Shown piece after piece: positions 43,225 through 51,423 of a DNA stretch of 64,000 nt. The notes beneath the pieces are model-generated. The model was not told the origin of the DNA. It did not search any database and saw only the letters and a list, made by a program, of their open reading frames with translations. Both the position numbers and the translations under genes were made by a program. The first letter of the stretch is position 1. The number at the start of each line of letters is the position of its first letter. This DNA is from Niastella caeni (GTDB lineage: Bacteria; Bacteroidota; Bacteroidia; Chitinophagales; Chitinophagaceae), in contig NZ_STFF01000004.1 of assembly GCF_004834005.1 (NCBI RefSeq), forward strand, positions 1-64,000. The letters run 5' to 3'.

Positions 43225-43746
43225 ATGGACTTACGCTATCCCATAGGCAAATACGAACCGCAACCATTTTCCGACAAACAAAAACGCGATTGGTTGCAGG
43301 ATATCCAGTTCTTACCCGGGTTACTGGAAATGGCCATCGAAAACCTCGATGAAAAACAACTGAACACGCCCTACCGCGATGGCGGCTGGACGGTAAAACA
43401 AGTGGTGCATCATGTGGCTGACAGTCATATAAACGCCTACATCCGGTTCAAACTGGGGTTAACGGAAAACAATCCGGTTATTAAGCCTTATGAAGAAGCA
43501 TTATGGGCCGACCTGGCCGATGTAAAAGCAGTGCCCATCAATATTTCCATTACTTTGTTATATGCGTTGCACACCCGCTGGCATTCAGCTATATTGAATT
43601 TACCGGCAGAAGCGTGGAACCGCACGGTATTTCACCCGGCAAGCAACAAAGAAATGTCGTTATACTATCTGTTAGGCAGTTATTCCTGGCATGGCCGGCA
43701 TCATGTAGCGCATATTACTACCCTGAGAGAGAGAAATGGCTGGTAG
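43225..43746 (+). CDS. YfiT-like bacillithiol transferase (DinB superfamily)
   Basis: 173 residues. DLRYPIGKYEPQPFSDKQK is the typical YfiT opening. Metal-binding histidines are in VKQVVHHVADSHINAY and WHGRHHVAH. Family members are metal-dependent four-helix-bundle hydrolases or thiol S-transferases. The thiol used by this organism is not evident. Confidence 0.88.
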   Translation: MDLRYPIGKYEPQPFSDKQKRDWLQDIQFLPGLLEMAIENLDEKQLNTPYRDGGWTVKQVVHHVADSHINAYIRFKLGLTENNPVIKPYEEALWADLADVKAVPINISITLLYALHTRWHSAILNLPAEAWNRTVFHPASNKEMSLYYLLGSYSWHGRHHVAHITTLRERNGW

Positions 43747-43798
43747 ATTCACCATTCACCTTTCACGACTGCCGATTGCCGTAAAATAAAATTATACA

Positions 43799-44356
43799 AT
43801 GAGAGACCTGAAATGGAAAACTATTAAGTCGGAATATTTATTCAATGATCTGTGGTTTACGGTGCGTAACGATACCTGTGAAAGACCCGATGGCAAATTG
43901 GTTGCACCGTACTATGTATATGAGTTCCCAACCTGGGTAACGGCCTTTGCGTTAACAGAAGATGGCCAGGTGATCCTGGAAAGACAATACCGCCATGGAA
44001 TAGGGGAGACCAATTTCGAACTTCCCGGTGGCTGTGTAGATGATACTGATAAGAATTACGAAGAAGCCATCGCCCGCGAATTACTGGAAGAAACAGGTTA
44101 TGCCTTCACGCATTATGAATACCTCGGTAAAACCTGCGCCAATCCTTCTACCAATAATAACTGGATGCATATGTACCTGGCCACAGGCGGCAAAAAAGTA
44201 AAAGGCCAGGAGTTGGACGATAATGAGGACATCGAGATCAGACTGGTTTCAATTGAAGAGTTGAAACAATTGCTGCGCGATAACCAGTTCATTCAAAGTA
44301 TGCACGTGACTGCGATATTTTATGCATTGAGTAAGTTAGGAGAGTTGAAGTTTTAA
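43799..44356 (+). CDS. Nudix hydrolase
   Basis: 185 residues. Nudix core NFELPGGCVDDTD then EAIARELLEETGY (about 73-101); the first Glu of the box is replaced or shifted. TWVTAFALTEDGQVILERQY and NPSTNNNWMHMYLATGGKK fit the ADP-ribose-pyrophosphatase-like group. Substrate not determinable. It follows the YfiT-like gene by 52 bp and may share its transcript. Confidence 0.88.
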   Translation: MRDLKWKTIKSEYLFNDLWFTVRNDTCERPDGKLVAPYYVYEFPTWVTAFALTEDGQVILERQYRHGIGETNFELPGGCVDDTDKNYEEAIARELLEETGYAFTHYEYLGKTCANPSTNNNWMHMYLATGGKKVKGQELDDNEDIEIRLVSIEELKQLLRDNQFIQSMHVTAIFYALSKLGELKF

Positions 44357-44432
44357 ATAAGTTATTAAGTTCATGAGTTCGTTAGTTCCTGTTCAACTTA
44401 ATAACTTACTAACTAATGAACTTACAAACTAA
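44353..44432. repeat. word repeat, AAGTTATTAAGTTC palindrome
   Basis: AATAAGTTATTAAGTTCATG with AGTTCGTTAGTTCC, then inverted AACTTAATAACTTACTAAC and TAATGAACTTACAAAC; it runs into the folC stop codon. Confidence 0.75.
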
Positions 44433-45711
44433 CTTCCCCAACTACAAACACACTCCCGCAAACAAGTATCATATCATTCTTGCCCGCTTTGTGCATGGCC
44501 TGCTGTACTGCCGTATTTACATCGCCATAAGCCTGGCCGCTTAAACCGATGGCTTGTGCCCGGGCCGCCAGTTCTGTTTCGGGCAAAGCGCGGGGTATTT
44601 GTGCACGGGTAAAATAATAGGTGGCTTCTTTAGGCAAAAGCGCCAATACTTTTTCAATCTCTTTATCTTTCACCAATCCGATCACAATATGCAAATGCTG
44701 GTAATCGCTTAGTTCAATTTGAGCGGTGATCTGTTTAATGCCGTCTTCATTATGCCCTACATCCAGCACTACTACCGGGTTGGCATGGATCACTTCCCAG
44801 CGGCCATGCAACCCGGTTAGCTTTTTCACCTGGCGCAATGCCTTTTGAACATGATCTTCGGTTATTTTAAAACCAGCCTTTTGTAAATGATAAATGACCT
44901 CCAGCACAGTTATGCCATTCTTTGTTTGATAATAACCCGGCAGGTCAAGCTGGTAAGTAGTTCGTTCATCTGAGCCGGATTCAGATACCTGCAGTATCAG
45001 TTGATGATGTTCGTATTTCCATTCGGCCACATACCGTTGTTTATCGGCAAAAAACAACGGCGCCTGTTTTTCTTGTGCTACCTTTTCAAATACAGGCCTG
45101 GTTTCAGGAGCCGTTTCCCCTATAACAATTGGTACCTGCGGTTTTATAATACCGGCTTTTTCTAAAGCAATGGCAGGCAAAGAATCGCCCAACAGGTTCA
45201 TATGGTCCCAGCCTATATTGGTAATGACGGCCACTTCGGGCGTAATCACGTTCGTTGAATCCAGCCGGCCACCGAGCCCGGTTTCTATCACGGCAATATC
45301 TACCTGTTCGTGTACAAAGTATTCAAAGGCCATCGCCACCGTGATCTCAAAAAAGGAGGGTTCTATTTCATCAATAACCGGCTGAATGCGTTGTACAAAA
45401 TCAACGACAAACTGTTTATCGATCATTTCGCCGTTCACCCGAAAACGTTCCCTGAAATCTCTCAGGTGAGGCGAAGTATATAAACCGGTTTTATAGCCGG
45501 CTGTTTGCAAAACAGCGGCCAGCATATGGCTGGTAGAACCTTTGCCATTGGTGCCGGCAATATGAATGGATTTAAACTTTGTTTGCGGGTTCCCTAAATA
45601 TTCACAAAGTTGAATGGTATTGGTGAGGTCCTTTTTATAGGCCGCTGCGCCAATCCGGCTGAACATCGGCAGCCGGGTAAACAAATAGTTCGTCGCTTGC
45701 TCGTAGGTCAT
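44422..45711 (-). CDS. folC: folylpolyglutamate synthase / dihydrofolate synthase
   Basis: 429 residues, Mur-ligase-like. ATP loop HIAGTNGKGSTSHMLAAVL (about 50-68), TGLYTSPHLRDFRERFRVNG, VIETGLGGRLDSTNVI, ITNIGWDHMNLLGDSL and DVGHNEDGIKQI. Adds glutamate to dihydropteroate or folates in the cytoplasm. Single gene, convergent with the Nudix gene. Confidence 0.95.
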   Translation of the reverse strand: MTYEQATNYLFTRLPMFSRIGAAAYKKDLTNTIQLCEYLGNPQTKFKSIHIAGTNGKGSTSHMLAAVLQTAGYKTGLYTSPHLRDFRERFRVNGEMIDKQFVVDFVQRIQPVIDEIEPSFFEITVAMAFEYFVHEQVDIAVIETGLGGRLDSTNVITPEVAVITNIGWDHMNLLGDSLPAIALEKAGIIKPQVPIVIGETAPETRPVFEKVAQEKQAPLFFADKQRYVAEWKYEHHQLILQVSESGSDERTTYQLDLPGYYQTKNGITVLEVIYHLQKAGFKITEDHVQKALRQVKKLTGLHGRWEVIHANPVVVLDVGHNEDGIKQITAQIELSDYQHLHIVIGLVKDKEIEKVLALLPKEATYYFTRAQIPRALPETELAARAQAIGLSGQAYGDVNTAVQQAMHKAGKNDMILVCGSVFVVGEVSL

Positions 45712-45822
45712 CGGTATAATTAGGGCGACAAAGCTAAAAGAAAAGTCCGAAAGAAAAATTGACTGAATTTCCCTCGGACTTTGTATATAAAGGATTAGTA
45801 AGTATTACCGGGGTATGATTTT

Positions 45823-46701
45823 TTAGTTAGTAACCTTAAAATTCATTTCAAACGTAACAATCTGCGTCTCTGGCGCATTTCCATCAACATTCAACTTTAA
45901 CTCTCTCGCTTTTCTTTTTGCTATTTCTATTAATTGGCCATCGCCAGTTGTTCCCCTTGGTACAATATCAACGCTTAACACCGATCCATTTTGTCCAAAC
46001 TTAACCGCTACCACTACTTTTCCGTTTTGATCAAAATCATCCCTGAAACCGGGCCAACTTGTTACTTTTCTATTACCAAGCCCCGACCTGATTCCAATAC
46101 CTGAATTACCGCGACCGCCACCAGTATAATTCTTTGAATCGGGATTGCCACCAGGTCTTCCCTGGTCACCTGTTCCGCCGGCTATTCCCTCACTGCCCCC
46201 TTTTTTATAGGTGGAAGCCTCATTGCCGCCTGTACCGGTACCATTTACTGCTCCCATCGTGGCCTTCGGTCTGCGAACAGGATCTGCTGGCGCTGTTACA
46301 GGTTGCGGATTTTTTACCGGCTTGCTTTTTACCACCTCTTTCTCGGGCACTTTGGTAGCCTCCGGTTTTGCTACCGGCGGTTTTTTAATAACCGGTGCGT
46401 CTTCATCTTTATCGTCGGTCTCTATATCTTTTACGTCTTCTTTGGCCGGTTCTGCTTTAGGCGGAACATAGGCATTCTGTTGGGTGACAGGCGCAGGTGA
46501 ACCTGGCTCAAAGGGCTGATCATTGCCCAAGCCAGCATCGCTGTTACCCAGGTTTACTTCTATACCTTCGTCAATAGGCGGTTGCGGTAAAGGAGGTAAG
46601 CCCCACTTTACAAAGATGAATATAACCAGCATCAATACACATACCACAGCGGTATAGCTGCCGGCCTGAATATTTTTCTTTGATTCAAATTCCTGCGACA
46701 T
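45823..46701 (-). CDS. TonB-like energy transducer protein
   Basis: 292 residues. One N-terminal membrane helix (about 15-33), a Pro/Lys/Glu-rich linker (about 60-140), a Gly-rich stretch (about 150-205) and a C-terminal TonB/TolA-like domain (VVVAVKFGQNGSVLSVDIVP..). It probably spans the periplasm to power outer-membrane receptors. ExbB/ExbD genes are not adjacent. Confidence 0.78.
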   Translation of the reverse strand: MSQEFESKKNIQAGSYTAVVCVLMLVIFIFVKWGLPPLPQPPIDEGIEVNLGNSDAGLGNDQPFEPGSPAPVTQQNAYVPPKAEPAKEDVKDIETDDKDEDAPVIKKPPVAKPEATKVPEKEVVKSKPVKNPQPVTAPADPVRRPKATMGAVNGTGTGGNEASTYKKGGSEGIAGGTGDQGRPGGNPDSKNYTGGGRGNSGIGIRSGLGNRKVTSWPGFRDDFDQNGKVVVAVKFGQNGSVLSVDIVPRGTTGDGQLIEIAKRKARELKLNVDGNAPETQIVTFEMNFKVTN

Positions 46702-46736
46702 GATTATTGTAAATTGGTTATACTAAGATAAGTTAT

Positions 46737-46792
46737 AAAATTTAAAGGTTAACAAGTTGACAGGTTAACAGGTTTACAAGTTAATGAGGAAA
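46737..46792. repeat. word repeat, GTTAACAAGTTGACAGG family
   Basis: AGGTTAACAAGTTGACAGG, TTAACAGGTTTACAAGTTAA. Lies upstream of the TonB-like gene and downstream of the TauE/SafE gene's stop. Confidence 0.6.
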
Positions 46793-46850
46793 GCTGCCGG
46801 CTGTATAAATTTTAACAGTTCATTTGTCTTATCAGGCCCTTGTTCACTCG

Positions 46851-47612
46851 TCAACTCTTAAACCACACATCATAGGCAAACCGAATAATAGTAGCGCATA
46901 CAACGATCAGAAAGAAGATCCTGATGAACGCATTGCCGCGTAAAATAGCCAGGCGGGCGCCCAGCCACCCACCCAGGGCGTTACAAGCCGCCATAGGTAA
47001 GGCAATAGAAAAAATGATCTTGCCGCTAAGGGTAAAAAAAGTAATTGATCCCAGGTTGGTAGCCAGGTTTACAAACTTGGCGTGGGTACTGGCTTTTAAA
47101 AAATCAAAACCGAGCAGACCAATAAAGGACAGTATTAAAAAGCTGCCGGCACCCGGACCAATAAACCCATCATAAAAACCAATTACCAAACTGATCAATA
47201 CAGAATAGATGATCTGTTGCCGGAAGCTGTGGTCCTTTTCGGTATGATCGCCAAACCGGCGATTGGTAAAAGTATAAATGGCTACAATGATCAGCATAAT
47301 GAGCAACAGCGGCTTCATGAAGCTGTTATTTACTTTCGTAAGCAAGGTTGAACCGGCAAAGGCGGCAATGAAAGCAATGATGGCCATTAACCCGATCAAC
47401 AACCAGTTTACCGGCACGCGGCGCACATATTGAGCGGTTGCAATACTGGTGCCGCTGAAAGAAGGGATCTTTAATGTGCCCAATACCGTTGCCAATGGAT
47501 ATTGCGGTAATAATACCAGGGCGGCAGGCGTTTGAATTAATCCGCCACCTCCGGCAATTGCATCAGTGAACCCGGCGAGGAAAGCGAATAAACAGAGTAA
47601 AAGTATCTCCAT
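46851..47612 (-). CDS. TauE/SafE-family membrane transporter (YfcA-like)
   Basis: 253 residues with about seven or eight membrane helices. The family halves AFLAGFTDAIAGGGGLIQTP and VIGFYDGFIGPGAGSFLILS carry the paired Gly-rich motifs of TSUP proteins. These export sulfite, sulfoacetate or similar anions; the substrate here is unknown. Confidence 0.9.
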   Translation of the reverse strand: MEILLLCLFAFLAGFTDAIAGGGGLIQTPAALVLLPQYPLATVLGTLKIPSFSGTSIATAQYVRRVPVNWLLIGLMAIIAFIAAFAGSTLLTKVNNSFMKPLLLIMLIIVAIYTFTNRRFGDHTEKDHSFRQQIIYSVLISLVIGFYDGFIGPGAGSFLILSFIGLLGFDFLKASTHAKFVNLATNLGSITFFTLSGKIIFSIALPMAACNALGGWLGARLAILRGNAFIRIFFLIVVCATIIRFAYDVWFKS

Positions 47613-47635
47613 GGTGAATCGTGAATAGTGATGTT

Positions 47636-47737
47636 TAGTTTATAAGTTATTAAGTTCATAGGTTATTTAATTCGTAAGTTCATTAGTATGTTAAGTAGTT
47701 AAACTAAGAACTTAATAACTCAATAACTAAAGAACTA
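47636..47737. repeat. word repeat, AAGTTATTAAGTTC palindrome
   Basis: ATAAGTTATTAAGTTCATAG, TTCGTAAGTTCATTAG, then inverted AAGAACTTAATAACTCAATA. Same family as 44,353-44,432. Confidence 0.7.
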
Positions 47738-48271
47738 GCGTTTTCCGCCAAGAACCCCCATAAACTGTTTCCACGGGCCTACGGCTTCGGAATATTGTTT
47801 GGCCATAACGCGACTAAGCTGATGTATATGCGTAAGGTCATGCACTACCCAGGAAGCTAATAAATGACGTAATGTTACCGTCCCCAATGATGGATGTATC
47901 CCTGTTAGGTCGAGCATTTCTTCGGTCGGGCCAAGCGCTTGTAATTGCGCCAGATTTTCTTTCCGCAAAATTTTAAACTCATCCAGCAACTGGCTCAACG
48001 TCTTGCCCTTGCCTTCTTTAATATGTCCTTTCATATCGAAAGGCACAAACTCTTTATTGCCCTCGCCCAGTATTACTTGTGCGCGTGGGATCCAATCTGT
48101 TTTTTCACCATGTATTAAATGCGCGACAATCTCAAAAGGCGTCCAGGTATCGCCGCCTTCATTATTATGTATCCATTCATCCGGTAGTCCGTATAACAGC
48201 GATTCCACTACTTGTGGCGTTCTTTCCAGTACCGGCAATGCTTTTTGTAATTCAAATTGCATACAGGTCAT
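47735..48271 (-). CDS. DinB-family protein
   Basis: 178 residues; the start could also be the Met at residue 4. Helical bundle with His in FEIVAHLIHGEKTDW and ASWVVHDLTHIHQL, the three-histidine metal site of DinB-like proteins. Role probably in thiol or small-molecule detoxification. Distinct from the YfiT-like protein at 43,225. Confidence 0.85.
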   Translation of the reverse strand: MTCMQFELQKALPVLERTPQVVESLLYGLPDEWIHNNEGGDTWTPFEIVAHLIHGEKTDWIPRAQVILGEGNKEFVPFDMKGHIKEGKGKTLSQLLDEFKILRKENLAQLQALGPTEEMLDLTGIHPSLGTVTLRHLLASWVVHDLTHIHQLSRVMAKQYSEAVGPWKQFMGVLGGKR

Positions 48272-48297
48272 TTTTAAAAGGCAAAAGTAAGTTAAGA

Positions 48298-48480
48298 TGG
48301 TCGGTTACCAGGGTGCCGGTTACAGGATTGTGGCGGGGCCGGTTGGGGAAACAGCTTCAAGCTGCACGCCGCAAGCGAATACAAGTACAGCTTTCGGCTT
48401 TGGGCTTTAAGCTGCGTTCATATAACTAACAGTTGTTTTTAACTATGTCAACTTTTAAACTTTTCAACTTGTCAACTTAC
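48298..48480. repeat. mixed word repeats (GGTTACCAGG, AAGCTGC, CAACTTTT)
   Basis: GGTTACCAGGGTGCCGGTTA, then CAGCTTCAAGCTGCACGCC and GGGCTTTAAGCTGC, then TTTTAAACTTTTCAACTTG. Three families side by side in one divergent gap. Confidence 0.65.
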
Positions 48481-48581
48481 CCTTGGGCATCATGGTCTCA
48501 ATTTTACAGAACCCGCTACCAGGGCGACTTTTAACATTTTGTATGGCCTTTCAGCATCCTAAAAACGGCCCTGAGTTGATT

Positions 48582-48611
48582 TTTGGAGCGAAAAAACGCG
48601 TGCTATGTTTG
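48582..48611 (+). promoter_or_regulatory. Bacteroidota-type promoter
   Basis: TTTG (48,582-48,585), 18-base spacer, TATGTTTG (48,604-48,611); a near-consensus -33/-7 pair, 36 bp before the start codon at 48,648. Confidence 0.75.
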
Positions 48612-48647
48612 CATTACGAAACGCAACAAACCTTAAAACATACAATT

Positions 48648-49049
48648 ATGAAAACGAGGAATTATGGAAACCTGGCTATCGTAGCGCTGGCTTTTACATT
48701 AGCATTTTCAACACCTGCTATGGCCAATGACGGAGGAAAGAATGATCACAAATCTGAATTAAAGTTTATCGGTAACATGGAAAACCAACCGGTATTCGAG
48801 CTGAGCCTGAACAATAGTGAAGAAGATGAATATACCGTAATTTTCCGCGATGAATTGGGTAATGTACTGTATAGCGATAAATTCAAAGGCGCTGGGATCA
48901 CCAAGAAGTTCCTGTTAAAATCTGAAGAATTCGGTGATGCAGCTTTGAACGTAGTAGTGAAATCCAAGAACCGCAATACCACTGAAGTGTATTCGATCAA
49001 CAGAAGCCACAGCTATGTTGAAGAAACACAAGTAAACAAGGTTAAGTAA
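48648..49049 (+). CDS. small exported protein of unknown function
   Basis: 133 residues from ATG 48,648; the promoter lies downstream of the earlier in-frame ATG at 48,483, which rules that start out. Signal peptide ends at STPAMA. The mature part is strand-rich: ELKFIGNMENQPVFELSLNN, YTVIFRDELGNVLYSDKFKG and NVVVKSKNRNTTEVYSINRS. It resembles small Bacteroidota stress- or cold-linked exported proteins; no function assigned. Confidence 0.8.
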   Translation: MKTRNYGNLAIVALAFTLAFSTPAMANDGGKNDHKSELKFIGNMENQPVFELSLNNSEEDEYTVIFRDELGNVLYSDKFKGAGITKKFLLKSEEFGDAALNVVVKSKNRNTTEVYSINRSHSYVEETQVNKVK

Positions 49050-49080
49050 TCACGAAGTTCATCATAGAGTGTTTTATAAA

Positions 49081-49119
49081 AAAAAGTCTGTTTCAGAAAT
49101 GAAGCAGACTTTTTTTATA
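49081..49119 (+). terminator. intrinsic terminator
   Basis: Stem AAAGTCTGTTTC / GAAGCAGACTTT with one bulged base, loop AGAAAT, then a T run. Confidence 0.8.
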
Positions 49120-49135
49120 AAGTATAGATAACATT

Positions 49136-49178
49136 GCTCAATTTAACCATCAAACTATAAAACAATCAAGCAATTTCC
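49136..49178. repeat. word repeat, CAATTTAACCATCAAAC family
   Basis: GCTCAATTTAACCATCAAAC and AAAACAATCAAGCAATTTCC, between a terminator and the convergent radical SAM gene. Inverse of words at 41,324-41,360. Confidence 0.55.
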
Positions 49179-49182
49179 CCCA

Positions 49183-50484
49183 TCAATGCGCGAAATCTTC
49201 TTCGTAGTTTCCGGTTATCCGTTCCATTGACGGGTTGAAGTAACCGAATTTTACCTGAGGGAATTCCTCACGGATCAATTCCTGTAATTGTTTTATACCC
49301 AGCAAATCGCCGGTTTCGTAAGCGCTGATCTTTCCCATATACCAATCCGGATCGATATTGAAATTACGCCACTGTATCATGTTCAGGTCTGTATCGATGA
49401 TCAGCTTTCGCAACGCTTCGTATTCTTCCACACTGTCCGTCATGCCGGGGAATACAAAATAGTTGATGCTCGTCCAGCCATTATAACTCCGCACTACTTT
49501 CAAACTTTCTATAATATCCTCAAACTGGTAATTATTGGGGCGGTAATACGCTTCATAAATATGTTTGCGGGCCGAGTTGGTGCTTACGCGAATAGAGTTC
49601 AGGCCTGCTTCGCACAACGCTTTTACCGCTGCCGGTTTTGAACCGTTTGTATTGATATTGATGCTGCCTTTGTCGGTATGCTTACGCATTTGAATGATCG
49701 ATTCGCGAATGGTTTCCCACATCAGTAACGGTTCGCCCTCGCAACCTTGCCCGAAACTAACAATGGGGAAAGGTGCTGTTTCCAGGTGAGGCACCGTGAA
49801 CTCCACAATTTCTTCTGCAGTGGGTTTAAACGTCAGGCGATCCTGAGTAGAAACAATTTCTTCTTCCTGCGGTTGAAAAGAAATACAACCGATGCAATTG
49901 GCATTACAGGCTGGTGAAGAAGGAACGGGGCATTCCCAGCGACCCATAAAATAATTACGGGCAGCCGGACAATTATACGTCAGGCAACAATTTTCAGCCA
50001 GGTGTTTCACCAGGCGGTTTTGCGGATATGCTTTTAAGAAAGTATCTACGCCGGTTTGAATGCGTTTGGTATCAAATCCACTGCATTCCTGCCTGATGTC
50101 CTGTTCAATGCGTACGGCCGGCACGTAAAACACGTCGTTGTCCCAACCAACAGCCGTATAACAAAACAAGGGCAGGGTGGGTGCATCGGCGGCTGTTTCG
50201 TAGGCAGCCAGGTATAAACCGGTATGGGCGGGTGGAATGAATGCTGCTACCGCCCAGCCTTTATCGCACAGGCGCATCTGGCCGGTTTTAACATCTATAC
50301 CAATGCCCCGGCGACCGGGTAATTCGTACAAAGAACCGCCATCTGGTAAAATGATCCAGTCTTCTACCGGCACTTCATAGGCATCCCAGCCGGCTCTTCC
50401 CGTAGCATACAAAGTAGTATCCTCAAAAATGTTTCCTTTCCCGTCGGAATACAGTAAATACGGAGAGTTCTTTAATTCAGACAT
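49183..50484 (-). CDS. radical SAM protein
   Basis: 433 residues. The 4Fe-4S motif is CNANCIGC (CX3CX2C, about residues 193-200), unusually deep in the chain because of an N-terminal 190-residue domain. GQGCEGEPLLMWETIRES, INTNGSKPAAVKALCEAGL and SIRVSTNSARKHIYEAYYRP are the following barrel strands, like NrdG/MoaA-type enzymes. A second cluster of Cys (about 150-180: CSGFD, CCLTYNC) may bind metal. The reaction is unknown. Confidence 0.85.
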   Translation of the reverse strand: MSELKNSPYLLYSDGKGNIFEDTTLYATGRAGWDAYEVPVEDWIILPDGGSLYELPGRRGIGIDVKTGQMRLCDKGWAVAAFIPPAHTGLYLAAYETAADAPTLPLFCYTAVGWDNDVFYVPAVRIEQDIRQECSGFDTKRIQTGVDTFLKAYPQNRLVKHLAENCCLTYNCPAARNYFMGRWECPVPSSPACNANCIGCISFQPQEEEIVSTQDRLTFKPTAEEIVEFTVPHLETAPFPIVSFGQGCEGEPLLMWETIRESIIQMRKHTDKGSININTNGSKPAAVKALCEAGLNSIRVSTNSARKHIYEAYYRPNNYQFEDIIESLKVVRSYNGWTSINYFVFPGMTDSVEEYEALRKLIIDTDLNMIQWRNFNIDPDWYMGKISAYETGDLLGIKQLQELIREEFPQVKFGYFNPSMERITGNYEEDFAH

Positions 50485-50493
50485 TTTTTTCTT

Positions 50494-50640
50494 TTTCTAA
50501 AGCTCAAAGCTTCAAAGCTGTAAGCTTCAAGCGGTAAGCTATAAGCAAATACAGGTTCCAATAAACCGGAAACAGCTAACCCTTTTCCCTGGCTTGCAGC
50601 TTTGGGTTTAAGGCTTATAGCTTTTTGCTTACAGCTCTGT
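50494..50640. repeat. word repeat, AAGCTxTAAGCC palindrome
   Basis: AAAGCTCAAAGCTTCAAAGC, TAAGCTTCAAGCGGTAAGC, then inverted GGCTTGCAGCTTTGGG and GGCTTATAGCTTTTTGC; it runs into the stop of the next gene. Confidence 0.7.
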
Positions 50641-51234
50641 TTTCAAATAATGTCTGCAAAATTCGTGAATTTGATCGAGTTCTTCGAATTGAAGATTTTT
50701 CTGTAGATCAAAGTGGTAAGATTTATCCCCTGAAGCCGCAATGGTGATGGAATCGTATTGAGCCTCAATGCGGTTGATGTTCGACCATATGATGAACCGG
50801 CTCTCGGGCAGGGCTGGAATACTGATTCCGGTGTGATGAATGGCCACATATTCGCCGTTCAGCATTTTTTTCTCGCACCAGAACAGGTAAATATAGGCGG
50901 CACTCATAAAAATATGTCCGGGGCCTGTGAACCATTCCCCGCCGGTGCAGGAAGTAAGGCCAATGCCCAGGAAAAAGAGGATTTCTACCAGTCTGAAAAA
51001 TAAATTCACCAACGGCATGTCGGCAGCGATATTTTTTCCGGCCATTACCAAAATAAAAATATCCACCGCCATAAATAGCAGGCAGCCTAAATAAACCGGA
51101 CTGCTATGCGGCTGATTAAAATGCGAAAGGGCATGTACAAGGATCAAACCACCGGCAGCCAAATGCAAATAGCGACCAGCGTGTTTCAGTTTTTGAAATG
51201 CTGGATGAACAACGGGGAGGGCTAATGAGTTCAT
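50629..51234 (-). CDS. membrane protein of unknown function
   Basis: 201 residues from the ATG at 51,234. About four membrane helices (25-45, 52-72, 88-106, 110-128) followed by a PH-like or beta-rich cytoplasmic tail (ALPESRFIIWSNINRIEAQY and KSYHFDLQKNLQFEELDQ). The tail resembles the small PH-like domains found after membrane helices in Bacteroidota proteins. No function assigned. Confidence 0.7.
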   Translation of the reverse strand: MNSLALPVVHPAFQKLKHAGRYLHLAAGGLILVHALSHFNQPHSSPVYLGCLLFMAVDIFILVMAGKNIAADMPLVNLFFRLVEILFFLGIGLTSCTGGEWFTGPGHIFMSAAYIYLFWCEKKMLNGEYVAIHHTGISIPALPESRFIIWSNINRIEAQYDSITIAASGDKSYHFDLQKNLQFEELDQIHEFCRHYLKTEL

Positions 51235-51367
51235 ACGGCAGTAGTTTAAGAGAAAGATGCTGCACGAAAAAAATTCCACAAGGGAATTTTAAAAAATGTT
51301 TCCACAACAATCGATTGCATAATTATTAACTTTTATTTATGCGTTTTTGTGCGAGGTAGATTTTTTA

Positions 51368-51395
51368 TTGTGAGTACATTTTTTTAGTACGTTTA
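51368..51395 (+). promoter_or_regulatory. Bacteroidota-type promoter
   Basis: TTG (51,368-51,370), 17-base spacer, TACGTTTA (51,388-51,395), 28 bp before the amidase start. Confidence 0.5.
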
Positions 51396-51423
51396 GTCTT
51401 TACTTCTTCAAACACCAACCATC

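Noticed and set aside
42308..43746. Antibiotic-resistance operon from ABC ATPase plus YfiT-like gene
   Set aside because: No permease or resistance-specific motif; the genes are separated by a word-repeat block.
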